Assembly (NCBI RefSeq): GCF_004193775.1
Contig: NC_041018.1
Location: 37,736,608-37,800,607, forward strand
Length of the DNA stretch: 64,000 bases
Source: Glycine soja
Lineage: Eukaryota; Streptophyta; Magnoliopsida; Fabales; Fabaceae
Direction of reading: 5' to 3'
Shown here: positions 12,301 through 24,200 of the stretch, in pieces
Layout of the letters: the number at the start of each line of letters is the position of its first letter
Position numbering within the stretch: position 1 is the stretch's first letter
The notes under the pieces: generated by a model
What the model saw: only the letters and a program-made list of their open reading frames with translations
Told to the model about the DNA's origin: nothing
The model's database searches: none
Program-made: the position numbers and the translations under genes

Positions 12301-13006
12301 AATATTGTCCATGTAATTTTTCTTACATTATCCATCAATAAAAAAAATCTTTCACTTAACTTTCAATTACTATATAAGTATAATGTATACAAATTAAATT
12401 CTATAACAAAAGCACATTATATGAATTTTTCTTGAAATAATTTTTTTAGTTTTTATAGGTATCTACTTTTAAAAATAATGTTGTTTGAAATATAATGCGT
12501 GTTTAGATATTGAATTGATTTGGAAATGATATGATTTATATTTAAATATTTTTATTATAAAATCAAATTAGAAGTAAAATTTAAAATAAAACTTTGAATC
12601 TAAAATAAAAAATATTTAAAATTATTTCAATTTAAATTCATAATTAATTATAAATTCTTTGTCAACTTAAAACCAAATATGCTTACTCCTATCTCTCACA
12701 AGTTCTCCAAACACTTTTTACCTTAAAATATATCAAACACAAACCATTTTTAAAAGTCTATATACACTTACAAAAGAAGTCAACATATTAAAATCCATTC
12801 AATTTTAACTACCCAACACTTTAAAAACCATTCAATTTTAACTACCAGTCCAATTTTTAGAGTTCTAGAAATACCCTTCAATGAAGCCAATAAAAAAGCA
12901 GATGGCTTGGTTAGTGGGTCCAAGATAAATGCCGAAATTTCTTAAGAGTTAAGAAGGAAACATGAGTGTGGGACCCACACGTTTGTCTTAGGCCATGGCA
13001 ACAACT
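9370..13006. other. Intergenic DNA between copia element and chorismate mutase
   Basis: No convincing gene. Contains (AAT)n near 10096-10118, a (TA)n tract near 11721-11736 and the inverted-repeat element at 11415-11709. The open frame at 9440-9718 has no recognisable domain and is rejected. Confidence 0.5.
11415..11709. mobile_element. Possible hAT-type MITE
   Basis: Begins GAGCAACTCCAATAG and ends GTTGTTGTTGCTC, giving a short imperfect terminal inverted repeat (GAGCAAC). The GAGCAACTCCAAT end is typical of plant MITEs. No clear target duplication, so support is moderate. Confidence 0.4.
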
Positions 13007-13013
13007 ACCTACC
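13007..13013 (+). promoter_or_regulatory. AC-I-like MYB element (ACCTACC)
   Basis: Exact ACCTACC about 136 bp upstream of the TATA box of chorismate mutase. AC elements bind R2R3-MYB activators of phenylpropanoid genes, which use the phenylalanine this enzyme helps to make. A 7-mer can occur by chance. Confidence 0.4.
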
Positions 13014-13148
13014 CCATAAGTCTGCACCAATCCACGCAATGCAATAGCACTTCCCACTTTCCCCCCACTAAGTTTTGTGTCAATTTATTAACCCTTTCTC
13101 TTCTTCTTTCATTTCATTTATGTGTGTATATCTATATAGTCCCTTCTT

Positions 13149-13154
13149 TATAAA
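13149..13154 (+). promoter_or_regulatory. Probable TATA box of chorismate mutase
   Basis: TATAAA within TTTATAAAC, in a pyrimidine-rich leader context. A GT donor (AAG|GTACGT at 13248) follows and may start a 5' UTR intron before the ATG at 13588. Confidence 0.45.
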
Positions 13155-13587
13155 CAACAAAAATAAGTCTCCAATTAAAAGCAATCCAACCCCCCACAAA
13201 CCGCATTTCAGTTCAAGGCTTCAAATTGCGTGCACCTTAATTTCAAGGTACGTTTTCTCTTTTTCCTTCATTTGACTTTGTCTTTAATGCACAATCTCTT
13301 TTCAGTTTGGGGATGTCAAACATGTACATAGACATTATCTATCTCATATTGCTACACTATATAATATGAAATTTTGAATCATATGATTAAATGGGTGGCG
13401 CTGAATTTGACTTGAACAATTTATTATTACTTATATTGATAATCTCCTTGTGTTATATAATAATGTCATCAGCACCATCATCATTCATATCATAATAGTC
13501 AGAATCAGAATCAAAATCCTAGTGTGATCTTTTTTTGGGTGCTGCAATTGTGCTGCAATTTCAATTTCAACCACTTGGGTTGATAGC

Positions 13588-16010
13588 ATGATGATGATTC
13601 GATTTCCATTGGTGGTGGTTCTTGTGTTGATGATTTGTGCCATGAGATGCAGAATGGCCAAAGCAGCAGAACAAAGTCCTGATTCTGGGAATGTGTACAC
13701 GCTAGCTTCAGTGAGGGAGGATTTGGTTAGGCAAGAGGATACCATCATTTATGGTCTCATTGAGAGAGCCAAGTTCCCTAGCAATCCTCACACCTATGAT
13801 GAAGAGTATGCTCAAATCCAGGGTTTTTGTGGCTCATTGGTAGAATTTGTTGTTAAGAATACAGAGGCCATTCAAGCTAAGGTACTGTCTGTTATTAATT
13901 TACCCTATTCTTTGCTTGTTTTGATTTCTTGTCTTGTTTTGTGTTGGGATGTCAGATTGTCATTATAATGGTGTTGTGACATTGAATGTGCATCTGAATG
14001 GATGGCATGTGCTTTGCTTTCAATGAATTTGGCAGATTCTTAAGATAGTAGGTGTGCAAATGGATGTTAAAAGAATGTCATTAAAATATGCTTGGTGATA
14101 AGTTTTATAGGAACCAACAACCTTGCATCATACAGTGGATTGAATACTCAACTTAGCACACCAACATTCTCTAACAAAGCATTGCAGTTAATTACATTAT
14201 CACTTTTGGGACAAGGGGTTTAGTTCAGTTGGTTGAGCGGGCGCATGAGGTGCTGTAAATCCCCTGATACTTGTCTTTGATTCCTAAGGATTAAAAAAAA
14301 AAAAAGATTATCAATTTTGGGGTCCTAATTTTAATTTGCTATTTTTTTCTCCTTCCTTGAAAGAAAGAGGAGGATGGAGGGATAAGTTGATTTTCTATGT
14401 CAAATTGTCAATGCAAAATCCACAATCAGTTCTGCTCTTATCTTTGGTGCTGAATATGATGGGCATCTTTGATGATGTGATGATGCACTTGTACTGCTCT
14501 TTTTAACAAAATGGAACCTTTCTAGAGTTTTTTCAAGGTCTAGTTCATAATTTTTTGCTTCTGTTATTACCATCATAAGTGTACTGAATCTCTGATAGTT
14601 ACCATGAGTGATTCTTATTTGCTGTGTATTCTGTTATTTGCATTTGAAAGAATGTTAAGCCTAAAATAATACGGTAAATTACAGGCTGGAAGATACAAAA
14701 ACCCTGAAGAAAACGCCTTCTTCCCAGAAAATTTACCACCATCAATTGTACCATCTTACTCCTTCAAACAGGTAATTCACTAATGTGGTACTGGTGCCAT
14801 TTTCCAATTTCCGTAGTTCATGAAACTTAGAAGATAAAAGGATTTCTCTATTAACTTAACTCCTTCTTCAGTTTTTGCATCCTGGAGCTGCTTCAATTAA
14901 CATTAACAAGTCCATCTGGAAAATGTATTTCCAAGAGTTACTTCCATTGCTTGCTACTTCGGGTGATGATGGAAACTATGCACAAACTGCAGCTAATGAT
15001 CTTTCATTATTGCAGGTAAGATATTCTCTGGATGTTCTTTTACGAGTATGTCCATGGATGAATTTATGTATAGCAATCTTACAGTTTAACTTTGGTCGAC
15101 TATAATTTTGTGAATGTATTTTAGTCTGTGTTTGGATAAATTTTTCATTAAGTATTTATACGAGAAGAAAATGAAAAATAAAATGAATCAAACTTCTTTC
15201 TCCAGTTGTTTGATAACACATTTGTTATTGGTGGACAGAAGCTACAAAGAGTAGCTTCTGCGTCTTTTGCTGCGATGGATGTTAAAACAGGAAGATATAT
15301 GAGTTAGAAAGGCATACGCAAACACACAATTATACACCAATCAGTTTTTGGAGAAATTAGATGAAAGACCTTCTATAAAAGTTATTATATATACACAAGT
15401 TGATTTTAACTTAGAATTACTTATAGGCAAGTTTATCCAAACAGGGCCTTAGTCCAACTCAAGATTTTGCTAGTCTCCTAAACTAGTATTGATCCTGACT
15501 GATCATTCTATAAAATATTTGCAGGCCATCTCTAGAAGGATTCACTATGGAAAGTTTGTAGCTGAGGTGAAATTCAGGGATGCTCCTCAAGACTACGAGC
15601 CTTTAATTCGAGCTAAGGTATATTTATTGGTGTAGATCGCTAAGTGTTGGCATGGCTCATTTAGTTCCATGACTTCTATCATATGGTCACTTCATAAGTG
15701 TTATATTACATACAATCTTTTTGTTTTTCATGCTGCTTTGGTTTTTATTTAAAATATACACCCTTGGTTTTTGCAGGATAAAGAAGGATTGATGAAATTG
15801 TTGACATTTACAAGCGTTGAAGAGACGGTGAGGAAGAGGGTTGAAAAGAAGGCCGCAGTGTTTGGGCAGGAAGTGAGTCTTGACAATGAGGACGATGATG
15901 AGGAAAACCATAAGTTTGATCCATCAGTGGCTTCTAGCTTGTACAAAAATTGGGTGATACCCTTTACCAAGGAGGTTCAGGTTGAGTACCTATTGCGGCG
16001 TCTAGACTGA
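13588..16010 (+). CDS. Chorismate mutase with N-terminal signal-like extension
   Basis: Converts chorismate to prephenate, the committed step to phenylalanine and tyrosine. Five exons: 13588-13881, 14685-14771, 14872-15015, 15525-15617 and 15777-16010. All have GT...AG introns in phase 0 and together give 283 residues. The family fold is clear: RQEDT (48-52), LIERAKF (57-63), GDDGNY, RRIHYGKFVAE (179-189), DAPQDYEP, FGQE (235-238) and the terminal YLLRRLD, as in plant CM1/CM2. Residues 1-26 look like a secretory signal: MMMIR, then FPLVVVLVLMICAM, then AKA. Met23 (13654, ATGG context) would give a 261-residue protein like the cytosolic CM2 type. Intron 1 holds a SINE and intron 3 a MITE. The downstream gene is convergent. 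Localisation is inference. Confidence 0.93.
14211..14306 (+). mobile_element. tRNA-derived SINE in chorismate mutase intron 1
   Basis: A 96-bp element with a tRNA box A-like TTTAGTTCAGTTGG, a box B-like TTTGATTCCT and a terminal A tract. It is flanked by 15-bp direct repeats differing at one base: ATTATCACTTTTGGG (14196-14210) and ATTATCAATTTTGGG (14307-14321). It resembles the SINE split at 31225-31290/36027-36052. It is not a functional tRNA gene because there is no cloverleaf. Confidence 0.8.
15127..15448. mobile_element. MITE in chorismate mutase intron 3
   Basis: Left end TGTGTTTGGATAAA is inverted at the right end as TTTATCCAAACAGGGCC. TTAGTC flanks both sides (15121-15126 and 15449-15454), a likely target duplication of 6-8 bp, compatible with a hAT-like element. 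No coding content. Confidence 0.65.
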
Positions 16011-18207
16011 AGGCATTATAATGCAGTTAGAAATTTACAAGAATGGAAGTGAATATGATGTTGTTGTTCAAATGATTAAGCTCTTAAGTGATCCTTTATT
16101 GCCAACTTCATGGAGCTGTTGATTAAAAAATATTAAATTGTAGCTTTAGATTGTTACTTTTATCTTCATCGGCTTTATTAGAAGAAAAAAAAAGGATTAG
16201 ATCATGAACTTCAACATGTGTCGTGAGAAAACACATTTTCGAACTAGAATCTCAGCCCTTTTCCTGGCCTAGTTTATCAAGGGATTAGATTCCTTTCCCA
16301 TGATGGGAAACATGCCTTGTTCTCCCATGCTAGCCAAATCCTCAAATCTAAGCCTTTGATAGTGGTTTCACTTGGTGTCTTCTTAATAAAAAATTATCTC
16401 TAACTATTGGTTAATATCACCACCATTATATAAAATAAAATAAAAATCACACGCACACACACATAAGAATTTAAGAAAAAAACATTAATTATTAGATCTT
16501 CAATAAAATTGTGACTTTTTTTAAAAGCCTGTGTAATTTTTTGAAGTGGTCATAACTTCAGTACAATTTTATACCCACACGTTTGAGTAATAAAACCAAA
16601 CATCTTTTTCCCTCAATTTTGGCGGAAATCATTCTGCATAATTGGACTGCCCACTCTTTAACTTTTGGCTATTATTGACTTGCATCCTAACTCTATGATG
16701 AATTGCCTTTTCCTCACATTCATCTGATACTCTTACTTCTCTCTTGAACGTGTAAATACGTCAAACACTATTAATCGCTAATGAATTTTGACAAACATAA
16801 CTTCTGCAATAATGTCATCCATGATGCTTTTACTCTATCTATCATTTAATGCTCTTTCCTCTCTATGATAATGTAATGAGATCGTTCATTTGATAAAGAC
16901 AACTTATCCATAATGAGAATCAAAGACGACTTATGCTTATCACGATGCACAACATCTTGAGCCGAGGAGCGCCAAGAAGCACATGCATTGTTTACCAAAA
17001 ACAAAAGTATAATTATTAGAGGAAATGGAAAAGGTGTGAACATTTTTTTAGAAAATACACTATGTAACTACTCAAGTATGACTACAATTTACAAAGCCCT
17101 TAGCAGTTAGCACTGCTGCAGCCCAACAATTGTGTTCAGATTATTTTACCCCTTTTTGCATCCCAATAAACATGATGTATATAGTCTTATTCTTATAGGA
17201 ATTTTTATTATTGTTATCTATAAAAGATCACAGTACCAAGAGGCACTAAACATATGTTGTGCCTCACTCAAACGCCTTTGAATGATGAATCTTGATTGCA
17301 ATGATTTAATGTAATGGAGATCTGTTTGAAATAGTATACCAAAAAACAAATTTGTTGTGGGAAAAAAATGATTTTAAGACAACTATTCCTTGTTTTTCCA
17401 GGGGCATTTTATAAAGGACAAGAACTCAGCATGTGTTGTATTCTACAAACAGATTTTTAATGTTAACATGTGTTGTATTCTACAAATAACATAATCAGAC
17501 AACATAAAAGCACGAAAAATAAGATATAAAAATAGGCATCACTGCAGCACGTCTATTAGAAAAGCATCTCATGCCAATGTGAGCAATCAAAGCATAAACA
17601 ATGAAAGAAGCAGATATGGTCCTTTCACTTATATTTATGGGGCCAACATTAGACTACACACATTCAAGAACAAAGATAATTCCGAACATTGGAAAGTTCA
17701 TTCGGTAATCCGACAGATAGTCAGACAGGAACCGTTGGTGGTGGAAGTTTTGTCAAAGGCAGGTGAATGCGATAGTTCATGGATTGTGCCATCTTCCAAC
17801 TGCATCAACGCCTCTTTACACGGAATTTATTTTTTTAATCAAAATCTACAGTAGATAAATAAATTGTTATTTGACTTGCAAAAAGATGTAAAAATAAATT
17901 AATTGTATTTAATTTTATGAACATGCTTAGAAACCACCTACGCGATATATAAAAATTCTTCCTCCTATTGACTCCTTGTACTCTAGGGATGGCTAACGAA
18001 TTGACATTGTGATGAGTGAGAAAATTGGATGATCTACATTTTCATGAAAGACTGATAATTCAATCACCTCTCCCCACCAGAAATACAAGTTGTGTGACTT
18101 CTACATTTTTATGCCAATGCAACAAACATATTTTAAAAACTTCCAATGAAGTTTGAGAAAAAGATTAGAACTTAGTTGTCTTACCCTTTCTAAGAGGTAT
18201 GCTGGTT
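16011..18207. other. Convergent intergenic region between chorismate mutase and the hydrolase-like gene
   Basis: Should contain both 3' UTRs. The stretch 17579-17854 has an open frame on the plus strand with no recognisable domain. It may be 3' UTR or downstream sequence of the minus-strand hydrolase gene. No mobile element with clear termini was recognised. Confidence 0.5.
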
Positions 18208-21200
18208 TCACATGTAAGGTTCTCGCAAAGCTGTTGGCAGCACTAATTCAGATTGAACTTCACTTAAAGGAGAGAAATAGTATTCAACCATGTCCTCTGA
18301 TATATCTTTTAATCTAGGTGGGTCCCACTGCAATTTTGGAAATAAAATGCTTCAGGTAACTCCTAACAAAAAAATGGTGTTAACTGGATTCATAAATGTA
18401 CAGATTCTTGGACAAAATAGATATGCCTTTGGTGCAAAATCTCTATCAACCATTCGTGCCCGAACACCCTGCATAAAGAATAAGTCAAGTAAAATAATAA
18501 AAATAAATTGAAGTTATTTTACTGAAAAGATACAGAAATATCATTACCTCAAAGAAATCAGAGGAGACATGCTTTGAAATACCACGTAGGGACATGCGAT
18601 ACTCACGTACAAGACATTTATCAAGTGTTTCAAATCTACCTTCACGTATCTAGATTAAGTAGAATAGGTTAATGCAGACGGCGAGCACCTTCAAAGGGAA
18701 ATAAATAAACATGCAAGGGAAATGTAAACTCACAGATTGTAAAGTAACTTTCAAACTCAACGGGGAGGCTTCTCTTATTCTCCTTAGAGTAGTCGAGTAC
18801 CATTCGTCATTAGACTCAGCAGCCTCTTTCTCCTGACAGAATAACATTTTATTTTGAAAAGAAAAGGCAAACTATCAAAATGCAGTGTAATTAGGCACCA
18901 GATGATAGAAAACATTAACAATATTCATCACTTGTTTTTTCTAACAAAATCTGAAATGTTCAGTTAACTGCCTACTTTTGTGCCTATATTGTTTTATTTT
19001 TATTTTGGATAAGGAGGCCCATTAGTATTACTTTCTAAAGAAGTTCGAAGGGGGTTCCTTGTACAAAAATGCCTATTTTCAGTTTTTTTGGTGGCAGAGA
19101 GGGGGAAGATGAAAACACATATACCATGGATTGTGGATCAAGATATCATCAATATTGAGATGTCATTTTTTAACAAAACCCAAAATGCTTAGTAATTGGC
19201 TTGGTGTTCTCAGTAACTCCCTCAACTGGAGACAGAAACATAGCAATTAACCTAATTCTTCTATTTTGGATGATACTATGATGAATTCAGGTGGCCAAAG
19301 ACTTGGCTACCGAAAAGTTATGACACTCAGTAGGAAGAACCTAAAGAAGTCACAACTTCTATAGATGATACAAGCTTTAATATTTGATAATTTACCAATA
19401 ATTTTGAATACGGTTCTACATACAAAATGCCTACTTTCACGAAATTTTACTTGCTGACAAAAAAAGACACAGACAAAAAGAATAACAGGTAGGCAGTAGT
19501 TAGTCAATGAATTTCACAAAATCAAGTAATTGTAGACTTGTAGTTCATTGCGGATCAGGATCAAAATGTTTTTTTTATTTATTTATATTTAACTCCATCC
19601 AGAGTCTGGACTCACCAAAGATCATGTACAGATTTAATACAATGCTTACCAAAGCTTCAATAATTTCCTCCACAGTTTCGTGACTGAAACATCTATCAAT
19701 AGTATCAATCCTGCATCAGGAAAAAAAAACTCAAGCAGCAAATTAGGGCAATCAGACTGACTAACATGTCTGAAGAAATTGGTTCAGATTAAAATGTTTA
19801 GAATTCTGGGTTCATTATTATTATTATTATTAGTAGTAGTAGTAGTATAGTACCTAGATTCCTTTCTATTTTCTAGATTCATATATCACTCATTTCTGTA
19901 CATATGCATTGTAATATTAAGTATAAATAAGATACCAGTTCAGTGCATTGTTCCCTAGAGAACCCCTCTACTATATATTACCCGTTGTGTTGTCAGTTGT
20001 ACATGTTTTGTTAATGATAATGATCTTTGTCCAGGTCACGGTATGATGTCTGCCCGAGCCCATGCTATTAAGTGTGCCTTCTTGGGCTACTCTCATTTTA
20101 AAAAGAGGTATTGTTGTCACTCTTATCATACTCATTGGTTCATTGGTTCTATACCTCTTTGTAACATTTGGTTTCCTTGGTTCCTTATTTCTTTAATTCC
20201 CTAGAGCCAACTTATATTTGTAAGTTTTTATTTATTTTGAATAAGAGGAATACATTTCAGATTATTCTCCCTTTTTTTCAACTCTTCAACACCTCCACGA
20301 CTCACTTGATCACTTCAAGCATTCACCTATCTTCAAATGAATAGGAAAATAAAATAAAGACTAGCAAGAACTAACAGATAAGGATAGAATATAGAAAGAC
20401 AAGTGAGACCCAAGAGTGAGAAGGAAAGGCAAGAGAAAAGGGAGAAAGTTAGAATACTTCAGAAAGTTTAGGCATAGATAGTTATAACTTATAAAAATAA
20501 AAACTTAATTAATACATTTATTAATGGATAGAATCATCAGAATATCATAACATGATAACAATGACATAGACATAAAATTAGTAACTAATGGTAATTATTA
20601 TGTTGATAATAAATTAATTTTAAGGTGGCAAAAAACTCAATAAAATATTTTTAATAACATTTATCATTTAATAACTTAAATTAACAATTGGTTAATCTAT
20701 TAAAGGTATAGAATGTCATGTTATTTAGGGGTCTTAAGAGTTTGGGGCTTTAGGTGATTGTCTAACTGCCTTACATAGCCCTAATGCAAGGTGGAAGCAG
20801 AAGGACAAGGAGACAACATTTCCAAACAAGCATAAAGTAATCCACACAAAACCAACAAGATAATAGTGACCAGACAAGCATCCATTAAATTGCTTAACGA
20901 AACAATATCTCATTTCTTCTTAGCATACCAGCAGTAAATAGTGAAACCATCTATTAGCACATCGGGAAGTACAAAGCTAATAATTGATAAAGTTATATTT
21001 GTCCCCAATAAAAGAAACAAATTCATCAAAGTGGCCTTATGTTGTTGAGGTATTTTTTGCCATTGAAAACTTTAAAGATAACCTCATGTCACCAGCTGAA
21101 TAATCAAAATAACCAAAAAAAGATTAAAAATTCATCATACATATTTTAAGAAGAAATATAACCACTATCCAGTGTTTATTCACTCTGTTGCAATTTATTT

Positions 21201-24200
21201 TTTCAGAATATTAATTGTTTCAGTTCCATCACAGTAACAAATTAGTAATACAATCTAGAGATCCTGGTAATGATTAATGAATGCCCAAAGGATACAGACT
21301 AAGATAGCATTAAATACACCCTATTAAATTCTTTTGATTACTTAAAAAGCTAGCTTTAAATGACTTCTATGTTTCTTATATAATAAATGATTTTTTTCGA
21401 CAAAAAATTCTACATTTATTTATTTAAGGGCATTAGTTAGCATTTGCCCAAAATTTAAGATAGTAGATTTTAGCAGTTATTTGAAGATATGTTTCTGGAC
21501 ACATAGGCCAAGACTCAGCTATAGTCAAACAAATCCATGATCCCCACCCCCAAAAATAAACAAATTACACTTGAGATCATACACCAAAAAAGAAACAAGG
21601 ACATGCACATGCTGTTGTAACACTACCTGTGAAGGACACTGCTCCTATCTGGATAAACAAGATCACCATACTGTGCGAGGGATGACTCCACAACAGAAGG
21701 TTCGTCTGTGATTAGTTTACCAAGACGTTCTTCAAGCAAAGAGAGCCTCTGTCAGGAGAAGCCAAATAGTGTCAGTGAAGGAAAAGTAGGCCAGAAAGAC
21801 AGAACAAAGAGGCACAAGAACAAAGCGAAAACATACTGCATTTAGTGAATAATGAGTAGCAAGGCGGCAGGCAATCATTTCAACACCATTAAGCTTATCT
21901 CCTGTAAGGGCCAAGTATTCCCCTGTATAACATAATATAAAATAAATAAATTTCTGCGGATCATTTTCTGGTTTACTACAAAGACTATTAGAAGTTTAAA
22001 ACAATAGTTAAATCATGAATATTCCACTGCTCTGGGAAGTAAATGGTTGTATAAATATTCAGTAGAAAATGTTTTTTGTAAAGGCCCAAAGATCAATACA
22101 GAGCTATGCAGGGGGTTGGGTTTCTGAGGGTAATAGAATCTCAACTCGATGCACTCTAGAGAAGATTTGATTCTCATATATAAAATATTTGCAACAAAAA
22201 AATCAGTTAGCTTTGATAAGAAAAATAGTGTGATCAATAGCCTAAAACAGTAAAAATAATATCAGAAATAAAGAATATTAAAACAATAATATTTTTTCCA
22301 TAACACAGATAAGTACATGTGCCGTATCAAATACTCTTCCTTATGAAAAATAATAGGTGTGCATAGTCATCTAAAATAAGAATAATATATTTTATCATGA
22401 AACTTGAACTCTTCCTCAAAATATAATATTTTAGTATTGGTAATATTATATAAATATAAATTCAAAACAAAAGGAATCAATTTAGGGCACTGATTCTGTA
22501 TCCCATGGATACTAATCAGGGCAGTTCTTCAGCAATAAAATTTATCACTTCATCCAATAATCCAATTTCTGGACCATTTATAAACCAAAGGACGTTGATA
22601 GCAAAATCCTTTTTAGGAATTAAAAGTTTGGCAACTGTTTTCAAGAAACGAATCGGGCTCTTTAGATAAAAATTAAAATTATCTTCTTCAGTAAATATTT
22701 TCTACAAATATTGCTCTTCAACTTTGTGTAGTTTTCTTATTGAGGATTAGATCGTGATTTCTGTTCCAAGTTTTTTAAAAAAATGAAACCTTTTTAATAC
22801 ATTTAAAATAATTAGACCTTTCAGTAAAAAGAGTATCAAAGGTGTTGTGCAGGACAAGTCCAGCTTTTAAGTAGCATGCAAAATGTATATTACCTAAGTA
22901 GCCAGGTAGACGAGACAAAACATAAGAAGCTCCTGCATCTGGGTGGAAACCTATTTGAGCTTCTGGGTGAGAAAAAACCTGCAAAGTTTAAACAGAAAAG
23001 GTTTAGTTGCCTGTGTTTATTGCACGTAGAAAACAATTTATTGAGTGAAGAAGCATAAATAATAAATTCAATGAGCTTAAGAACAAATCACATACAGTTT
23101 TATCAGTTACCACACGGAACATTCCTGGTAGAGAAATTCCAGATCCACATCCCATTGTTATTCCATCCAAAATGGCAACCTGCATAAATGCCCATAAAAT
23201 CTTCATACAGGTCCTGAATGAAGAATCTCTCAAAGTTCAGAAAAACACAAAAAAGTCATCAAATACAGAAGAGAGCTATTGTAACTCATTATGCTGCGAT
23301 AATATTCATAAATTACAGTATGTTACTCTATTCACATAAATAGTGTGTGTATGAGAAACTTACTGGCCTAATCATCTGGCTAGTTGCTTTAAATACTACA
23401 CAAATGGGTTTTAAGTATTTAAGGTTTCATCTTATTTTAAATTTGCATAAAGAAATTTTCAACTTTGACTCTTATTATATCTTCTCTTTTTCATACTCTC
23501 TTATTTTCAAAAATAGAAGATTTCATTTGTGCCATTGCTATAGAAGATTACTCTTGTCTATGCAGGTACCATCAATCTAATGAAAAAATCTTTCCAGGTG
23601 GAAACAGATCTCTTTTACATCATTCTATTTCCTTCCTGAATATAGGGTAAATTAATTTGTTTATCTCTACATCTACAATATTTGGAAATTTTCAATAGGT
23701 CTCTGCATTTTAAAAGTTTGTAATTTGGTAAAGGAAGGCTGGTTCAGTAAGCTTCACAAATGAATCAAGGGACTCAGGGAGAGACTGACAGGAATGGCAA
23801 GAAATGTGCAGGAAGAAAATTGTTGATCGTGCGATGTGTAAGAGCTGAGAACAGAAAGCGTTAGACCCTGGTTTCACCACTTCAAGTGGCAGGAAAGGTG
23901 TAAGAGAGGACGTGAGAGTGCTGAGATCTAAAAGTAAAATCCTAATCATGCAAGAGACCAGCACAGATCAATGTCATTTTGCTCTAAAATGGCTACGGAA
24001 GTGGACTCGCCAACTTGGCTTTGAATGATTGCACCTGAGTTTACCTGAGTTCACCAATACACTATTCCACAACAGATTCAACTCAATTTATAGGTGCCAA
24101 CTTGTAAACTCATAACTTGACGAGTTTACGAGTTAAAACTGGAATTTAACAGCCATGCTTAGCAGGACCATTATTGTTCTACTGGAAAATGAAGAACATA

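Noticed and set aside
14211..14306. Possible tRNA gene because of box A/box B-like motifs
   Set aside because: No acceptor stem or cloverleaf, A tail and target duplications present; it is a SINE.
17579..17854. 91-codon open frame
   Set aside because: No recognised motif. It lies downstream of the hydrolase stop and is better explained as 3' UTR or flanking sequence.
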